From PSLL01 sp964389705 (GTDB lineage Bacteria; Desulfobacterota_D; UBA1144; Nemesobacterales; CSP1-2): a stretch of DNA of 64,000 nucleotides. The notes under the pieces are model-generated. The model made no database searches. It saw nothing but the letters and a program-made list of their open reading frames with translations, and was not told the DNA's origin. Below are positions 1 to 8,155 of this stretch, in pieces. The position numbers and the translations under genes were made by a program. Location: assembly GCA_964389705.1 (NCBI GenBank), contig CAYMEO010000002.1, positions 1 through 64,000 on the forward strand, given 5' to 3'. Position 1 is the stretch's first letter, and the number at the start of each line of letters is the position of its first letter.

Positions 1-13
1 TAATACTAAATCT

Positions 14-1273
14 CTAACGCATATTACCAGTGTGGCCTAATGAATAACGCCCCGGCTGGGGCCAGACTGTAAGCCCATGTGGCTCTTTGCCTACAGGGAT
101 ACTCTTTACATTACCGTTTGCGGTATCAATATCATATACAACGTCGTCATATCGCCCTGAGAGCCAGAGTTGCTTCCCGTCAGCGCTTACATTGCCCATA
201 TCGGGGCTGCCTCCACCTGGAATGGACCAGGTTACCTCAACCTTACGTGTGGCAAAGTCAATAACGGACACACTGCCCTTGCCATGTGGCAGACCGTGAA
301 TCCTATGGGAGCCACGGTTAGCAACGTAGAGCTTCTTTCCATCTCGACTCGGATAGAGCCCATGCGCTCCAATGCCCGTTGGAATAAAGCCAATCTTGGA
401 GAAAGAATTTCCATCCACTATAAACACGCCATCTGCCCTCATATCAGCCACGTAGAAGACCTTTCCATCGGGCGAGATGCGGATATCTTGTGGCATACTC
501 CTTTTCGAGAGTCTTAGGTAGCCAAGCACCTTGCGGTTTACAAGGTCAATCTTCAACAGGCCACCATTGAACTCGCATGTGAATATGGCATACCGTCCAT
601 CAATCGAGAAGTCAGCGTGGTTGATACCCGCACACTGTGGGGTCGGCAGAGACGACTGAAGTGCCATAGTATGTGGATTACGGAAGTCGAGCCGCCTGAG
701 TGCCTCAGCCACCACAATCGCCGATTGGCCGTCCGGCGTGAAATACATATTGTATGGGTCATCTACCGCGATGGCGGGACCCGGCTTGCCCGTTTTAGGG
801 TCAATAGGTGTGAGGCTTCCGTTGGTTCGGCCTTCTGCGTTATTTGCCACCCACAGGGTCTTTAGGTCCCAAGATGGAACCACGTGCTGTGGGTTCTTGC
901 CAACCTTGAAGCGATCCACAACCTTGAGCTTGACCGGATCAATCACATAAACGTCATTTGACTGTACGTTGGGGACATAGACACGCTCAAGTGCATCGGC
1001 AACCGCTGGGCTGAGCCGACCAGCTGATGCCTCGCTGTAGAGGTTATTTGGATCTAATACCGGCGGCATTCCCGGCACCGTCACCACCGCTGGCACCGAG
1101 GTAGAATCGGACTTCGCTAAGGCACTACCCGCATGGCACAATATCACCAAGGTCAGGGTAATGAGGAACAAGACAATTCCACCAGATTTTGTCAGTTTTT
1201 TCCCTATGAGTTCAGCGCGGTATTTGTGAGATCTTGGTTTCCGTAAGGATGGATAATCGAATTGATATTTCAC
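14..1273 (-). CDS. YVTN-type beta-propeller repeat protein, exported
   Basis: A 419-residue protein with a hydrophobic segment near residues 33-53 ending in a signal-peptidase-like Ala-rich stretch, so it is probably exported or anchored. The rest is a series of about 40-residue blade repeats, recognisable from VYVPN, VYVIDP, LWVANN, FYVADM, LYVANRG and LWLSGR motifs, as in the YVTN/NHL family of seven-bladed propellers. Such proteins are usually surface or periplasmic binding scaffolds; no catalytic residues are evident and the ligand is unknown. The start is GTG, with an AGGGGG ribosome site about ten bases upstream and a plausible promoter before it. It stands alone, and the next gene upstream ends about 320 bases away. 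Confidence 0.8.
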   Translation of the reverse strand: MKYQFDYPSLRKPRSHKYRAELIGKKLTKSGGIVLFLITLTLVILCHAGSALAKSDSTSVPAVVTVPGMPPVLDPNNLYSEASAGRLSPAVADALERVYVPNVQSNDVYVIDPVKLKVVDRFKVGKNPQHVVPSWDLKTLWVANNAEGRTNGSLTPIDPKTGKPGPAIAVDDPYNMYFTPDGQSAIVVAEALRRLDFRNPHTMALQSSLPTPQCAGINHADFSIDGRYAIFTCEFNGGLLKIDLVNRKVLGYLRLSKRSMPQDIRISPDGKVFYVADMRADGVFIVDGNSFSKIGFIPTGIGAHGLYPSRDGKKLYVANRGSHRIHGLPHGKGSVSVIDFATRKVEVTWSIPGGGSPDMGNVSADGKQLWLSGRYDDVVYDIDTANGNVKSIPVGKEPHGLTVWPQPGRYSLGHTGNMR

Positions 1274-1309
1274 CTTTTAGTTGCCCCCTAATGTCTTTAT
1301 TTTTCCTGT

Positions 1310-1338
1310 TTTATACCCGTAAATATTAATGGATGCAA
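1310..1338 (-). promoter_or_regulatory. Candidate sigma-70 promoter for the beta-propeller gene
   Basis: On the minus strand TTGCAT is followed after 17 bases by TATAAA, giving a leader of about 30 bases before the GTG start. The -10 fits well and the -35 is weak (3 of 6). The rest of the 1274-1590 gap shows only short hairpins (a GAAC/GTTC stem near 1367-1380 and a TGAAGG/CCTTCA stem near 1490-1510) and no gene. Confidence 0.4.
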
Positions 1339-1590
1339 GTAAATGTGATTAAATATATAAACTTATAGAACATGTGGTTCTTGCCTGAGAGGAACATCAA
1401 TTATCACCATTTAGTCAAATTTATCCTGATTTCGATAGACGGCAATCCGCTCTAAAATAACGGCTGCTTTCTTAAGTCTCAGGGATCTATGAAGGCTAAG
1501 AGACCTTCAGCCATAGTAGGTGCATCTTTCTCTCCTTGTCAAATTAATCTTGGTCTCAATCCATAATTTGTTTAGTATGACTTCCTAATT

Positions 1591-3141
1591 TCAAGACTTA
1601 TCTATGGCAGAACTTATTAGTACGGATGCGAGAATAACGAATAGTCCCATATACAGAAGATTTAGATCAAAAGGCCTAGTAACCTTGAGCACCTGAAAAA
1701 TTTCAATGAGCGTTAAAGGAATAAATCCAGTTAAAATAGAGAGTGGAATCACCTTTATTTTGTCCATGGCACTCCTTGAGAGGACGGTATAAGATAAAAA
1801 ACCAATCGGGAAGAGAAACAGCAAACAATAAGTCCACCTACCTCCAAATCCTACACCTACGAGGTTCACTAAATTATTGCTGGCATCTAGAATAGTTGAC
1901 TTAATCTCTACACCGTTGATGTAGAGTTTTTCAATGCCGTTCCTATAAGTAACAACCAAGTGCTGAATATCAGTTGTCAAAGGGTTGTCTTTGGTAAATA
2001 GGTGTACATACATCCCATTTAATGGTGAAATGGGGGTACGCAGGGGAAAAGAGACATTCTTCTGTGATTGACCGAGTGTAAAGTTGCGAAAACCGGTGTC
2101 TCGTGAAAAGGAGACTATGGGGGCTGGCCCATCGTGGAATACCTGGGTTAAGTCAGTAGGAGAAATCCAGACTTCGATAGTAAGGCGATTGTATCTAAGT
2201 ATCTGACTATAGAAGAGCTTATAAGCAGGATTTTGACTTCTAATAATTGTACCCTCTAGAAATTCTATGCCATTGGGGGTCAGCCACTTAATCTTAGAGG
2301 TATCTTGAATTGCTAGATCCAGGGGTTCTCCAAAAGACGAGGTATCATGGACAATTGCTCCGGTCCCTTCATAAAAGTTGTAAAATGCTACAAGATTGAC
2401 TCGATCGCTGGACTCGGAGGAATTACGAAAAGGACCTGCTTTAAGATTGAAGATGACATCCTTATAATGGAGGGCGACGCTATATATAGCGACCAGGTAA
2501 ATCTTTCCAAGCCATGGCCTATCTAGCGTTGGTTCATTTCCTATCTGGAATGTGAAATTTGGATCCCAGTTGCTAAAATCACTGTATAGGATCGGAAAGT
2601 TAGAGAATGTAAAGAGCAAGGCACTATATATGATAATTAGGGTTGATAGAAATCTGCCCTTTTTAACACAAGACCAACATCTACGGATTAAACCAGTTAG
2701 CGTTTTGTAGTGGAATGATGCGCCAAACGCTCCAATGAGTGAGCCTGTGGTATTTGCAATAATATCCGCTAGAGATGAATCACGTGGTAGGAATAATTGA
2801 GTAAATTCGATTATAGAGCTGAGAATAAATCCCGAAAGGGTAGTAAGGACAATTTTAATAAACCATCTTCTTTCTGAGACCTTTGGTAAAGCACAGAGGA
2901 GAAAACCCAAAGGGATAAAAAGTAATATATTTATAATAAAATTCCATACAAAAGAACTGACACTAGTAGAGAGGTTTTCCAAATCATAGTAGTACATCTC
3001 ACTTAGAGAAATCGATATAGGTAAAGAGAATGTGAAAGGCCTAAGAACAAGTGTGAAAAGATAGGTTAAGTAAACTACAAGAATGATAGTAGTAGTTGTT
3101 CCTTTACTTGTGTGTTTTAATTTTGGTTCTATAGATTTCAT
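1591..3141 (-). CDS. VanZ-like membrane protein with central LamG-type domain
   Basis: The protein has 516 residues. The N-terminal part (about 20-150) holds four membrane segments with the VanZ-family signature NILLFIPLGFLL followed by EFTQLFLPRDSSLADIIANT. After one more membrane segment (about 165-185) comes an extracytoplasmic region of about 220 residues that resembles a concanavalin-A/LamG jelly roll (LVAFYNFYEGTGAIVHD, LTIEVWISP, LVVTYRNGIEKLYINGVEI). The C-terminus returns to the membrane with IEIFQVLKVTRPFDLNLLYMGL, which echoes the second half of the VanZ motif. VanZ proteins are linked to glycopeptide resistance and envelope functions but are biochemically poorly defined. Neighbours give no clear pathway. 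The fusion is inferred from visible motifs only. Confidence 0.75.
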   Translation of the reverse strand: MKSIEPKLKHTSKGTTTTIILVVYLTYLFTLVLRPFTFSLPISISLSEMYYYDLENLSTSVSSFVWNFIINILLFIPLGFLLCALPKVSERRWFIKIVLTTLSGFILSSIIEFTQLFLPRDSSLADIIANTTGSLIGAFGASFHYKTLTGLIRRCWSCVKKGRFLSTLIIIYSALLFTFSNFPILYSDFSNWDPNFTFQIGNEPTLDRPWLGKIYLVAIYSVALHYKDVIFNLKAGPFRNSSESSDRVNLVAFYNFYEGTGAIVHDTSSFGEPLDLAIQDTSKIKWLTPNGIEFLEGTIIRSQNPAYKLFYSQILRYNRLTIEVWISPTDLTQVFHDGPAPIVSFSRDTGFRNFTLGQSQKNVSFPLRTPISPLNGMYVHLFTKDNPLTTDIQHLVVTYRNGIEKLYINGVEIKSTILDASNNLVNLVGVGFGGRWTYCLLFLFPIGFLSYTVLSRSAMDKIKVIPLSILTGFIPLTLIEIFQVLKVTRPFDLNLLYMGLFVILASVLISSAIDKS

Positions 3142-3253
3142 TTAGCGTCACCGGTGAGTTTAAAAACTAGAGTCTATATTAGAATTAGAGGAAAGAAAAT
3201 AAATTGAAGAGGCTTTCTCTAGAGATATGAGCACATTTTATTTTTAGGGATTT

Positions 3254-3748
3254 CTAAGATTCAAACTCTCTTAGTTCTTTATTGAGTTTTTCCATATATT
3301 CCGGTTCAGACGGGGAGGGCGGTTTTCGAGATTCCCCCTTAGATTTTTCTCTATCTTCTTTTAATTTATAGAGAAATATTCCTATTATAAATCCGCCAAC
3401 CAATAGCGAAAGGGCGGGCAGTGTCCAGAGAAGCCAGTTTACCCCTTTCGCAGGTGGGGCACCAAGTATTGCTTCTCCATAGCGGCTTACAAAGTAGGCG
3501 ATTATCTCGTCTTTAGATCTCCCTTCTTGGAGTTTCTCTCTTATCATTGCTCGCATTTGTTTGGCAAGCTGGGAGTTGGACTCCGCCACTGTCTGACCCT
3601 CACACACAGGACACATAAGGAGATAAGAGATCTCACGGGTCTCTTTATCAATATCATCTGCTATGGAGTTCGAGATAAGTAGCCCCAATATAAATGCTAC
3701 TGAGGCAATTATGTAAAGGACTCTTTCAATATGAACTTTGACAGTCAT
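3254..3748 (-). CDS. ccmH: Cytochrome c maturation protein CcmH (CXXC heme-lyase thioredoxin-like subunit)
   Basis: The 164 residues comprise an N-terminal membrane anchor (about 10-28), the CcmH/NrfF signature LLMCPVCEGQ with C46 and C49, the conserved downstream helices (REKLQEGRSKDEIIAYFVSRYG), and a second membrane segment near 105-128. CcmH proteins act on the periplasmic side and reduce or hold apocytochrome c haem-binding cysteines for the CcmF haem lyase. The start lies 7 bases after the stop of the upstream CcmG-like gene, so the two are cotranscribed. Other ccm genes (ccmF, ccmE, ABC subunits) are not in this window. The charged C-terminal tail ends the protein without the TPR (CcmI) extension seen in some bacteria. 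Confidence 0.9.
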   Translation of the reverse strand: MTVKVHIERVLYIIASVAFILGLLISNSIADDIDKETREISYLLMCPVCEGQTVAESNSQLAKQMRAMIREKLQEGRSKDEIIAYFVSRYGEAILGAPPAKGVNWLLWTLPALSLLVGGFIIGIFLYKLKEDREKSKGESRKPPSPSEPEYMEKLNKELREFES

Positions 3749-3755
3749 CTCTAAA

Positions 3756-4322
3756 CTAACCGCCTTCTTTAGTTAGCCCGTTTAGTGGTAATGATGAAAG
3801 TGCCCTTCCCAGGAACTGATCAATCATCTCTTCTGTGAGTGGTCCTGTATACTTATCCACTATTTTCCCGGATGTATCAATGAAATATGTCTCGGGTACC
3901 CCACCAACCCCATAGTCAACGGCTATTTCACCATTTGGGTCTATTCCATTTACATACCCTCCGCCGAATTGCTTTATATAGGCGAGGGCACTGTCTTTGT
4001 CATCCCACACATCTATACCAACAAAAACCACTGGCTTATATTTGTACCTTTTCCAGGATGCCTCAAGGGCCGATGCTTCATCTCTACAGGGCATACACCA
4101 TGATGCCCAGAAGTTTAGGAGTATGGCTTTTCCTCTTAGATCCGAGAGCCTTAGTTTATCTCCACTGAAAAGCTCAAGCGTAAAGTCCGGTGCCTCATGT
4201 CCAATAAGAGGAGAGGGTTTTGGAAATACCTTATTTCCAAAGACAGCATACCCAAAAAGGCTCAGAAGAATCACAATTGTCAAAAACACGATCAGCTTAA
4301 CAAATAAACTAAAACCCCTCAT
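3756..4322 (-). CDS. ccmG: TlpA/CcmG-family periplasmic thiol:disulfide oxidoreductase
   Basis: The 188-residue protein has an N-terminal membrane anchor (about 8-28) and a thioredoxin fold with the active site WCMPC (C76, C79). It carries the extra ResA/CcmG features APDFTLELFSGDKLRLSDLRGK before the active site and the cis-proline loop GVPETYFID. This family supplies electrons to the CcmH/apocytochrome pair during cytochrome c assembly. It lies directly upstream of ccmH (7-base gap) and downstream of the PCYCGC-motif gene in one minus-strand operon. A general ResA/TlpA role is possible, but the ccmH neighbour favours CcmG. Confidence 0.88.
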   Translation of the reverse strand: MRGFSLFVKLIVFLTIVILLSLFGYAVFGNKVFPKPSPLIGHEAPDFTLELFSGDKLRLSDLRGKAILLNFWASWCMPCRDEASALEASWKRYKYKPVVFVGIDVWDDKDSALAYIKQFGGGYVNGIDPNGEIAVDYGVGGVPETYFIDTSGKIVDKYTGPLTEEMIDQFLGRALSSLPLNGLTKEGG

Positions 4323-4371
4323 TATGGTTCCCCAAATTAATTTTAAAAAATGCTTACATTTGATTTTCCCA

Positions 4372-4857
4372 TTACTCCGAGGGATACGGGGTATCGGTTG
4401 AAGGCTTTCCGGCGTATTTTTCGTCTAGGAATTTCCGGATTTCTCTAAGGGATTTTCCTTGTGCCATTAGGTACTTTGTCGTGAGTGCAACGTCTAGGCA
4501 TATATGACACATAGTACCGTGTTCATCGAGAACGATTGATCCATCTTCATTTACCCTATTTATAAAACAGCTCTTATTGCTTTTGTGTCCAATTCTCTTG
4601 CATCCGCAATAACACGCCATATGCTCAAGTACATCGGGTCTTGAAATGGCAAACTCATAGGCTTCCTTTATTTCAGGGGGAGCCGTATCAAAGTAATTTG
4701 GAAGCCTTATCGTAGAGACCTCTACGGGAGAGGTGCCCGGAGCCGCTTTGTTATACTTTTTAGACGCAGTAGTATAAGCCATCAGCCCGCCGGCAATAAA
4801 AAGAACCGTAATTGCGCCTAGTAGGGCTTGCCTTTTAAAACTGGTGGATGCTTTCAC
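4372..4857 (-). CDS. PCYCGC-motif membrane-anchored protein (PF13798-like)
   Basis: A Cys-rich protein with one N-terminal membrane segment and the sequence MACYCGCKRIGHKSNKSC, typical of the poorly characterised PCYCGC family, followed by a CHIC pair and a helical tail (LREIRKFLDEKYAGK). The longest frame begins at a GTG at 4881. However, the sequence between it and the GTG at 4857 contains GGAGGAATATATTA, a good ribosome site 9 bases before the inner GTG, so I take 4857 as the start (161 residues). It is the first gene of an operon with ccmG and ccmH, which suggests a periplasmic metal or thiol role; that is inference. No biochemical function is established to my knowledge. Confidence 0.8.
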   Translation of the reverse strand: MKASTSFKRQALLGAITVLFIAGGLMAYTTASKKYNKAAPGTSPVEVSTIRLPNYFDTAPPEIKEAYEFAISRPDVLEHMACYCGCKRIGHKSNKSCFINRVNEDGSIVLDEHGTMCHICLDVALTTKYLMAQGKSLREIRKFLDEKYAGKPSTDTPYPSE

Positions 4858-4931
4858 TAATATATTCCTCCGATAAAACACCTCTTAGTTTATTTCTGAT
4901 TATAAATGAACACCTGAACTAACGGATAGTA

Positions 4932-4960
4932 AGGATAGTTTTTACCCGCTCTATTGTCAA
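4932..4960 (-). promoter_or_regulatory. Candidate promoter of the PCYCGC-ccmG-ccmH operon with adjacent palindrome
   Basis: On the minus strand a perfect TTGACA (4955-4960) is followed after 17 bases by TATCCT (4932-4937), about 75 bases before the chosen GTG. Immediately upstream of the -35 lies the palindrome CTTGAG-AA-CTCAAG (4962-4975), a possible regulator site. Confidence 0.45.
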
Positions 4961-5047
4961 GCTTGAGAACTCAAGAGATAATAAAGGGATTTTTTAGGGT
5001 ATTAACATATAATATCTCAAGAAACGCCGAAAAGAGATGGTTCAGCA

Positions 5048-5698
5048 ATGATTAAGGCTGTTATATTCGATATGGACGGGGTTATGATAGATAGTGAGCC
5101 ACTTTGGGAGAAGACAGAAAGAATACTGCTTGCAAAGAGGGGCATAGATTATAATCCGACATACAGGGATAAGATAGTGGGATTAAACCAAAATGATTCT
5201 GGAAGGCTAATGAAAGAGACATTCAACCTGATTGAGACGGTTGAAGAGATTATCGCCGAGAGGATTGAAATACTGCTTGATTTATATGAAAAAGAATTAG
5301 AACTCATGCCGGGGCTTCTACCCATTCTTAAAGGGCTTAAAGAGAGTGAATTCCTTTTGGCTCTTGCCTCAAGCTCTCCGATTAGGGTCATAAATTTCGT
5401 TCTGGATAAGTTCTCACTCAGGAAATTCTTCTCTGTGGTTGTCTCGGGGGATTTTATCGAGCTTGGAAAACCCCATCCCGACATCTATATCTACACTGCG
5501 AAGAGATTAGGAATCGAGCCGAGGGAGTGTGTTGTAATCGAAGATTCAATTAACGGAGTGAAAGCCGCAAAGGGCGCGGGTATGATCTGCATCGCTGTTC
5601 CGGATAAGAGATTAGAACAGAGAGAATTTCAAATTGCTGATTTGGTTGTAGATAGTTTAGGTATGATCAGTGTTGAGGCAATTAAGAATCTAGGCTGA
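5048..5698 (+). CDS. HAD-superfamily phosphatase, beta-phosphoglucomutase-like
   Basis: A 216-residue cytoplasmic HAD hydrolase. Motif I is FDMDGVMIDSEP (nucleophile D8, acid/base D10), motif II is LASSSPI, motif III is the Lys in ELGKPHPDIY and motif IV is VVIEDSINGVKAA. The helical cap between motifs I and II is the size expected for subfamily I (YniC, beta-PGM, 2-deoxyglucose-6-phosphatase type). The substrate is probably a sugar phosphate but cannot be assigned. The gene is divergent from the ccm operon and stands alone. A TATAAT-like box at 5008-5013 could serve as its -10, although no good -35 is visible. Confidence 0.85.
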   Translation: MIKAVIFDMDGVMIDSEPLWEKTERILLAKRGIDYNPTYRDKIVGLNQNDSGRLMKETFNLIETVEEIIAERIEILLDLYEKELELMPGLLPILKGLKESEFLLALASSSPIRVINFVLDKFSLRKFFSVVVSGDFIELGKPHPDIYIYTAKRLGIEPRECVVIEDSINGVKAAKGAGMICIAVPDKRLEQREFQIADLVVDSLGMISVEAIKNLG

Positions 5699-5706
5699 AA
5701 CTATAC

Positions 5707-5735
5707 TTGACTTTGAAATTTGACCTATTTAGAGT
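5707..5735 (+). promoter_or_regulatory. Candidate promoter for the small exported Cys protein
   Basis: TTGACT (5707-5712), a 17-base spacer and TAGAGT (5730-5735). The predicted transcription start near 5742 leaves only about ten bases before the ATG at 5753, where no ribosome site is visible, so the message may be nearly leaderless. Confidence 0.4.
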
Positions 5736-5752
5736 ATATTTGTCATCACACT

Positions 5753-6148
5753 ATGAAATACCTGAGTCTTTTCCTAGTTCTCAGCGTAATCTTCTGCTAT
5801 ACCGGGCTTGAGGCAGGTGTATGTTACTCTAGTAGTAATGGCGTTGTCTCGGATATGAATATGAAAAACTGCCACGCAAGCCAGCCAAATAAAATTTCCG
5901 GCGCTAAATCTGTAACAGGTACTTACAAAATCACTGGTATAATGGATCATAAAGTGTGTGTGTGTTATGATGTGGTTCTTAATGCTCCCAACAGCCATAT
6001 AGTAAAGAGCATTGTTTTATATCCTCTAGCATTTGATATTCCTATCCTACAAATCAATAGAGTCCCTAGTTTTTCCTTAAATCTTGCGCTAAAAGCGCAA
6101 TACCGACCGCCTGATTTATTCTTGGCAAATTCATCCCTTCTACTATAA
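5753..6148 (+). CDS. Small exported cysteine-containing protein, unknown function
   Basis: 131 residues from the ATG at 5753, with a clear signal peptide (MKYLSLFLVLSVIFCYTG, then a LEAG cleavage-like site). The mature part contains Cys in GVCYSSS, KNCHAS and a CVC pair, two His, and a DMNMKN Met pair, which could bind metal. The C-terminus is hydrophobic and ends in RPPDLFLANSSLLL. I do not recognise a named family. Its position upstream of a copper/silver-type efflux operon suggests a metal-related role, but a terminator lies between them. A TTG 33 bases upstream would extend the frame, but it overlaps the predicted promoter. Confidence 0.6.
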   Translation: MKYLSLFLVLSVIFCYTGLEAGVCYSSSNGVVSDMNMKNCHASQPNKISGAKSVTGTYKITGIMDHKVCVCYDVVLNAPNSHIVKSIVLYPLAFDIPILQINRVPSFSLNLALKAQYRPPDLFLANSSLLL

Positions 6149-6161
6149 ATTCCTACTTCTG

Positions 6162-6236
6162 GTCCAATCTCTGCTTAGTGGTATAGCTGCTAAGGCATAT
6201 CACTTTTTTAACCATGTTTTCTGGCAGAGATAGGAC
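6162..6236. repeat. 13-base inverted repeat enclosing the terminator
   Basis: The arms GTCCAATCTCTGC (6162-6174) and GCAGAGATAGGAC (6224-6236) match in 12 of 13 positions and enclose the terminator hairpin at 6177-6204. It may be a folded leader element or a small palindromic repeat. Confidence 0.45.
6177..6209 (+). terminator. Intrinsic terminator after the small exported protein
   Basis: AGTGGTAT (6177-6184) pairs with ATATCACT (6197-6204) with one G-T wobble and a 12-base loop, and runs directly into TTTTTT. This fits a Rho-independent terminator about 30 bases after the stop codon. Confidence 0.6.
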
Positions 6237-6291
6237 AAACGAATAAATCCCTGTTTAAAAATTAAAAATAAAAAACTGGAGGTATACAGCC

Positions 6292-6723
6292 ATGAGGAAA
6301 AGTGGTAGTGGCAAAAAGATAATTTGGGGAATCGGCACTTTGCTTGGCTTGTTGATTTCCTTGGTCGTTATAGGATGTGCAAGCACAAAAGGAGAGTTCA
6401 TCAAGTTTAGCACCGAGATTTACCCACCAAAATCGGAAGCCCAAGAGATTCTACTTACTCAGGATGATATTAATAAACCCTACAAAGAGATTGCTCTTGT
6501 GAAAGCAAATGGGAGTCGGTTTAGCAATGAGGGGGAATGCTTTGAGAAAATACGTCAGATTGCCAGAGAAGTCGGTGCCGATGCAGTTATAAAAGCACAT
6601 GTGGAAGAAAAAGAAAGGTTAGTTCATTCCCGGATCTCAAATAAGCCTCCTGAAACCGTGATATATAAGGTAAAAGAACCAGTTTGTGAGGGAACTGCTG
6701 TTGTATTTACGAAGAATGGGTGA
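6292..6723 (+). CDS. Predicted lipoprotein, unknown function
   Basis: 143 residues. A basic N-terminus and hydrophobic stretch lead to the lipobox VVIGC (Cys about residue 29), so it should be lipid-anchored. The mature domain contains YKEIALVKANGSRF, a helix FEKIRQIAREVGADAVI and a final beta strand GTAVVF. This is the pattern seen in small stress/heavy-metal lipoproteins of the DUF4156/YbjQ-like type, but the match is not firm. Two mature cysteines (GEC, PVCEG) could form a disulfide. GGAGG lies 9 bases before the ATG. It sits between a terminator and the efflux operon, on the same strand. Confidence 0.75.
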   Translation: MRKSGSGKKIIWGIGTLLGLLISLVVIGCASTKGEFIKFSTEIYPPKSEAQEILLTQDDINKPYKEIALVKANGSRFSNEGECFEKIRQIAREVGADAVIKAHVEEKERLVHSRISNKPPETVIYKVKEPVCEGTAVVFTKNG

Positions 6724-6740
6724 CAACTAAGTTAAAACCC

Positions 6741-6769
6741 CCTCCCGGATATAAACTCTGGGGGGGAGG
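6741..6769 (+). terminator. GC-rich hairpin between the lipoprotein gene and the efflux operon
   Basis: CCTCCC (6741-6746) pairs with GGGAGG (6764-6769) over a 17-base loop, 18 bases after the lipoprotein stop. There is no clear T run, so termination is uncertain. Confidence 0.3.
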
Positions 6770-6828
6770 CTTCTATAGTTATAAAAGGAAAATAGAATCA
6801 AAAAGTCTCAAAAATGGAGGAACTATCA

Positions 6829-8142
6829 ATGGTTAAACCTAGTAAGCCAATTACAGTTTTGGGAATACTCGCGTTTTTACTTTCTTTCTCGACTGCTTTT
6901 GGAGAGACTGAGGCTACAATTGGGCTTGATGCTTTTGCCGAGGAGAGCGCGAGTCTTAAATCCCTCATTGAAGAAGCTCTAGCCAATAACCCTGAAATAA
7001 AAGCGGCAAGGGCTAAATGGGAGGCTTCAACTAAGCGCCCATCTCAGGTAAGCACACTTCCAAACCCTACGATAGAAGTCGGCTATACAAACGTCAGTTT
7101 TGATAGACTCACGCTCGGAAAAGATAACTTTGCAGAGCTTGAAATCTCCGCTTCTCAAGAGTTTCCATTTCCCGGTAAGCTCTCCCTTAAGGAAAAGATT
7201 GCAGAAAAAGAAGCCGAGGCTGAGAGACAGTTTTTAGAAGCCACGGTAAAAAAAGTTACTGCCGACCTTAAAGAGGCTTATTACGACTGGTACTTAGTAA
7301 GTAAATCTATAGAGATCACTTCAAAGAATAAAGACCTCCTCGAGAAATTTGTACGAATTGCCGAAGCTAAGTATAAAGTAGGAAAAGGAATACAGCAAGA
7401 CATAATAAGATCCCAGGTAGAACTCTCAGGGTTTATTGAAAGACTAGAGCTTTTAAACCAGAAGAAAGAGATTATAGAAGCCAAGATAAGGAGCATTCTT
7501 AACCGTCCGCCCGATTCTCCAATTGGAAAACCCGAGGAGATAAAAAAGTCTGAGCTTAGACTCTCATTAGGCGAACTCTACGGGCTTGTAGAGAGTGAGA
7601 GTCCGATACTTAGGGCAAAGAGCAGTCTTATTGAAAGAAACAGCAAGGCCTTGGAACTCGCAAAGAAGGGATATTTACCTGATTTCGTAGCGGAGTTTGA
7701 TTGGTTCGATCGAGGAAAGTTCACAAATGGAGGAGATTTTGCCGATATGTGGCAGATAAGGGTTGGCTTTATAGTTCCGCTTTACTTCTGGAGAAAGGAG
7801 AAGTTTAGAGTCGAAGAAGCGGTATCAGAGCTTAAAGAGGCAAAAGAGGGATATAACAGCACAAGTCAAGATCTATATTTCACTATAAAAGATGAATACA
7901 TCAAAGCCAAAACATCAGAGAAACTTCTAGACCTCTACTCCAAGGGAATAATTCCACAGGCTGTTCACTCACTTGACTCTGCGATTGCCGGATATGAGGT
8001 TGGAAAAATTGATTTCCTTACGCTTCTAGATAATATTGCCACGCTCTTTAATTATGAGCTTGCATACCATACTCAACTTGTGGAGTACGAGAAGGCTTTA
8101 GCGAGGATTGAGGAGAATATCGGGAGGGCTCTAATTCAATAA
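6829..8142 (+). CDS. TolC-family outer-membrane efflux channel (CusC/CzcC-like)
   Basis: 437 residues from the ATG at 6829. GGAGG at 6816-6820 precedes this ATG by 8 bases and overlaps the alternative ATG at 6814, so the inner start is correct. A signal peptide is followed by two tandem outer-membrane efflux protein repeats with the usual long amphipathic helices (LIEEALANNPEIKAARAKWE; LYGLVESESPILRAKSSLIE). No lipobox Cys is visible, unlike E. coli CusC. It is the first gene of the pump operon and would provide the periplasm-spanning exit duct for the RND transporter encoded 1.7 kb downstream; a 13-base gap separates it from the adaptor gene. Confidence 0.9.
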   Translation: MVKPSKPITVLGILAFLLSFSTAFGETEATIGLDAFAEESASLKSLIEEALANNPEIKAARAKWEASTKRPSQVSTLPNPTIEVGYTNVSFDRLTLGKDNFAELEISASQEFPFPGKLSLKEKIAEKEAEAERQFLEATVKKVTADLKEAYYDWYLVSKSIEITSKNKDLLEKFVRIAEAKYKVGKGIQQDIIRSQVELSGFIERLELLNQKKEIIEAKIRSILNRPPDSPIGKPEEIKKSELRLSLGELYGLVESESPILRAKSSLIERNSKALELAKKGYLPDFVAEFDWFDRGKFTNGGDFADMWQIRVGFIVPLYFWRKEKFRVEEAVSELKEAKEGYNSTSQDLYFTIKDEYIKAKTSEKLLDLYSKGIIPQAVHSLDSAIAGYEVGKIDFLTLLDNIATLFNYELAYHTQLVEYEKALARIEENIGRALIQ

Positions 8143-8155
8143 TGAGGAGGTTAAA

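Noticed and set aside
4962..4975. HAIR-like site CTTGAG-AA-CTCAAG
   Set aside because: HspR sites have a 7-base spacer between the arms; here the arms are almost joined and the gene is not a heat-shock gene, so it is noted only as a palindrome.
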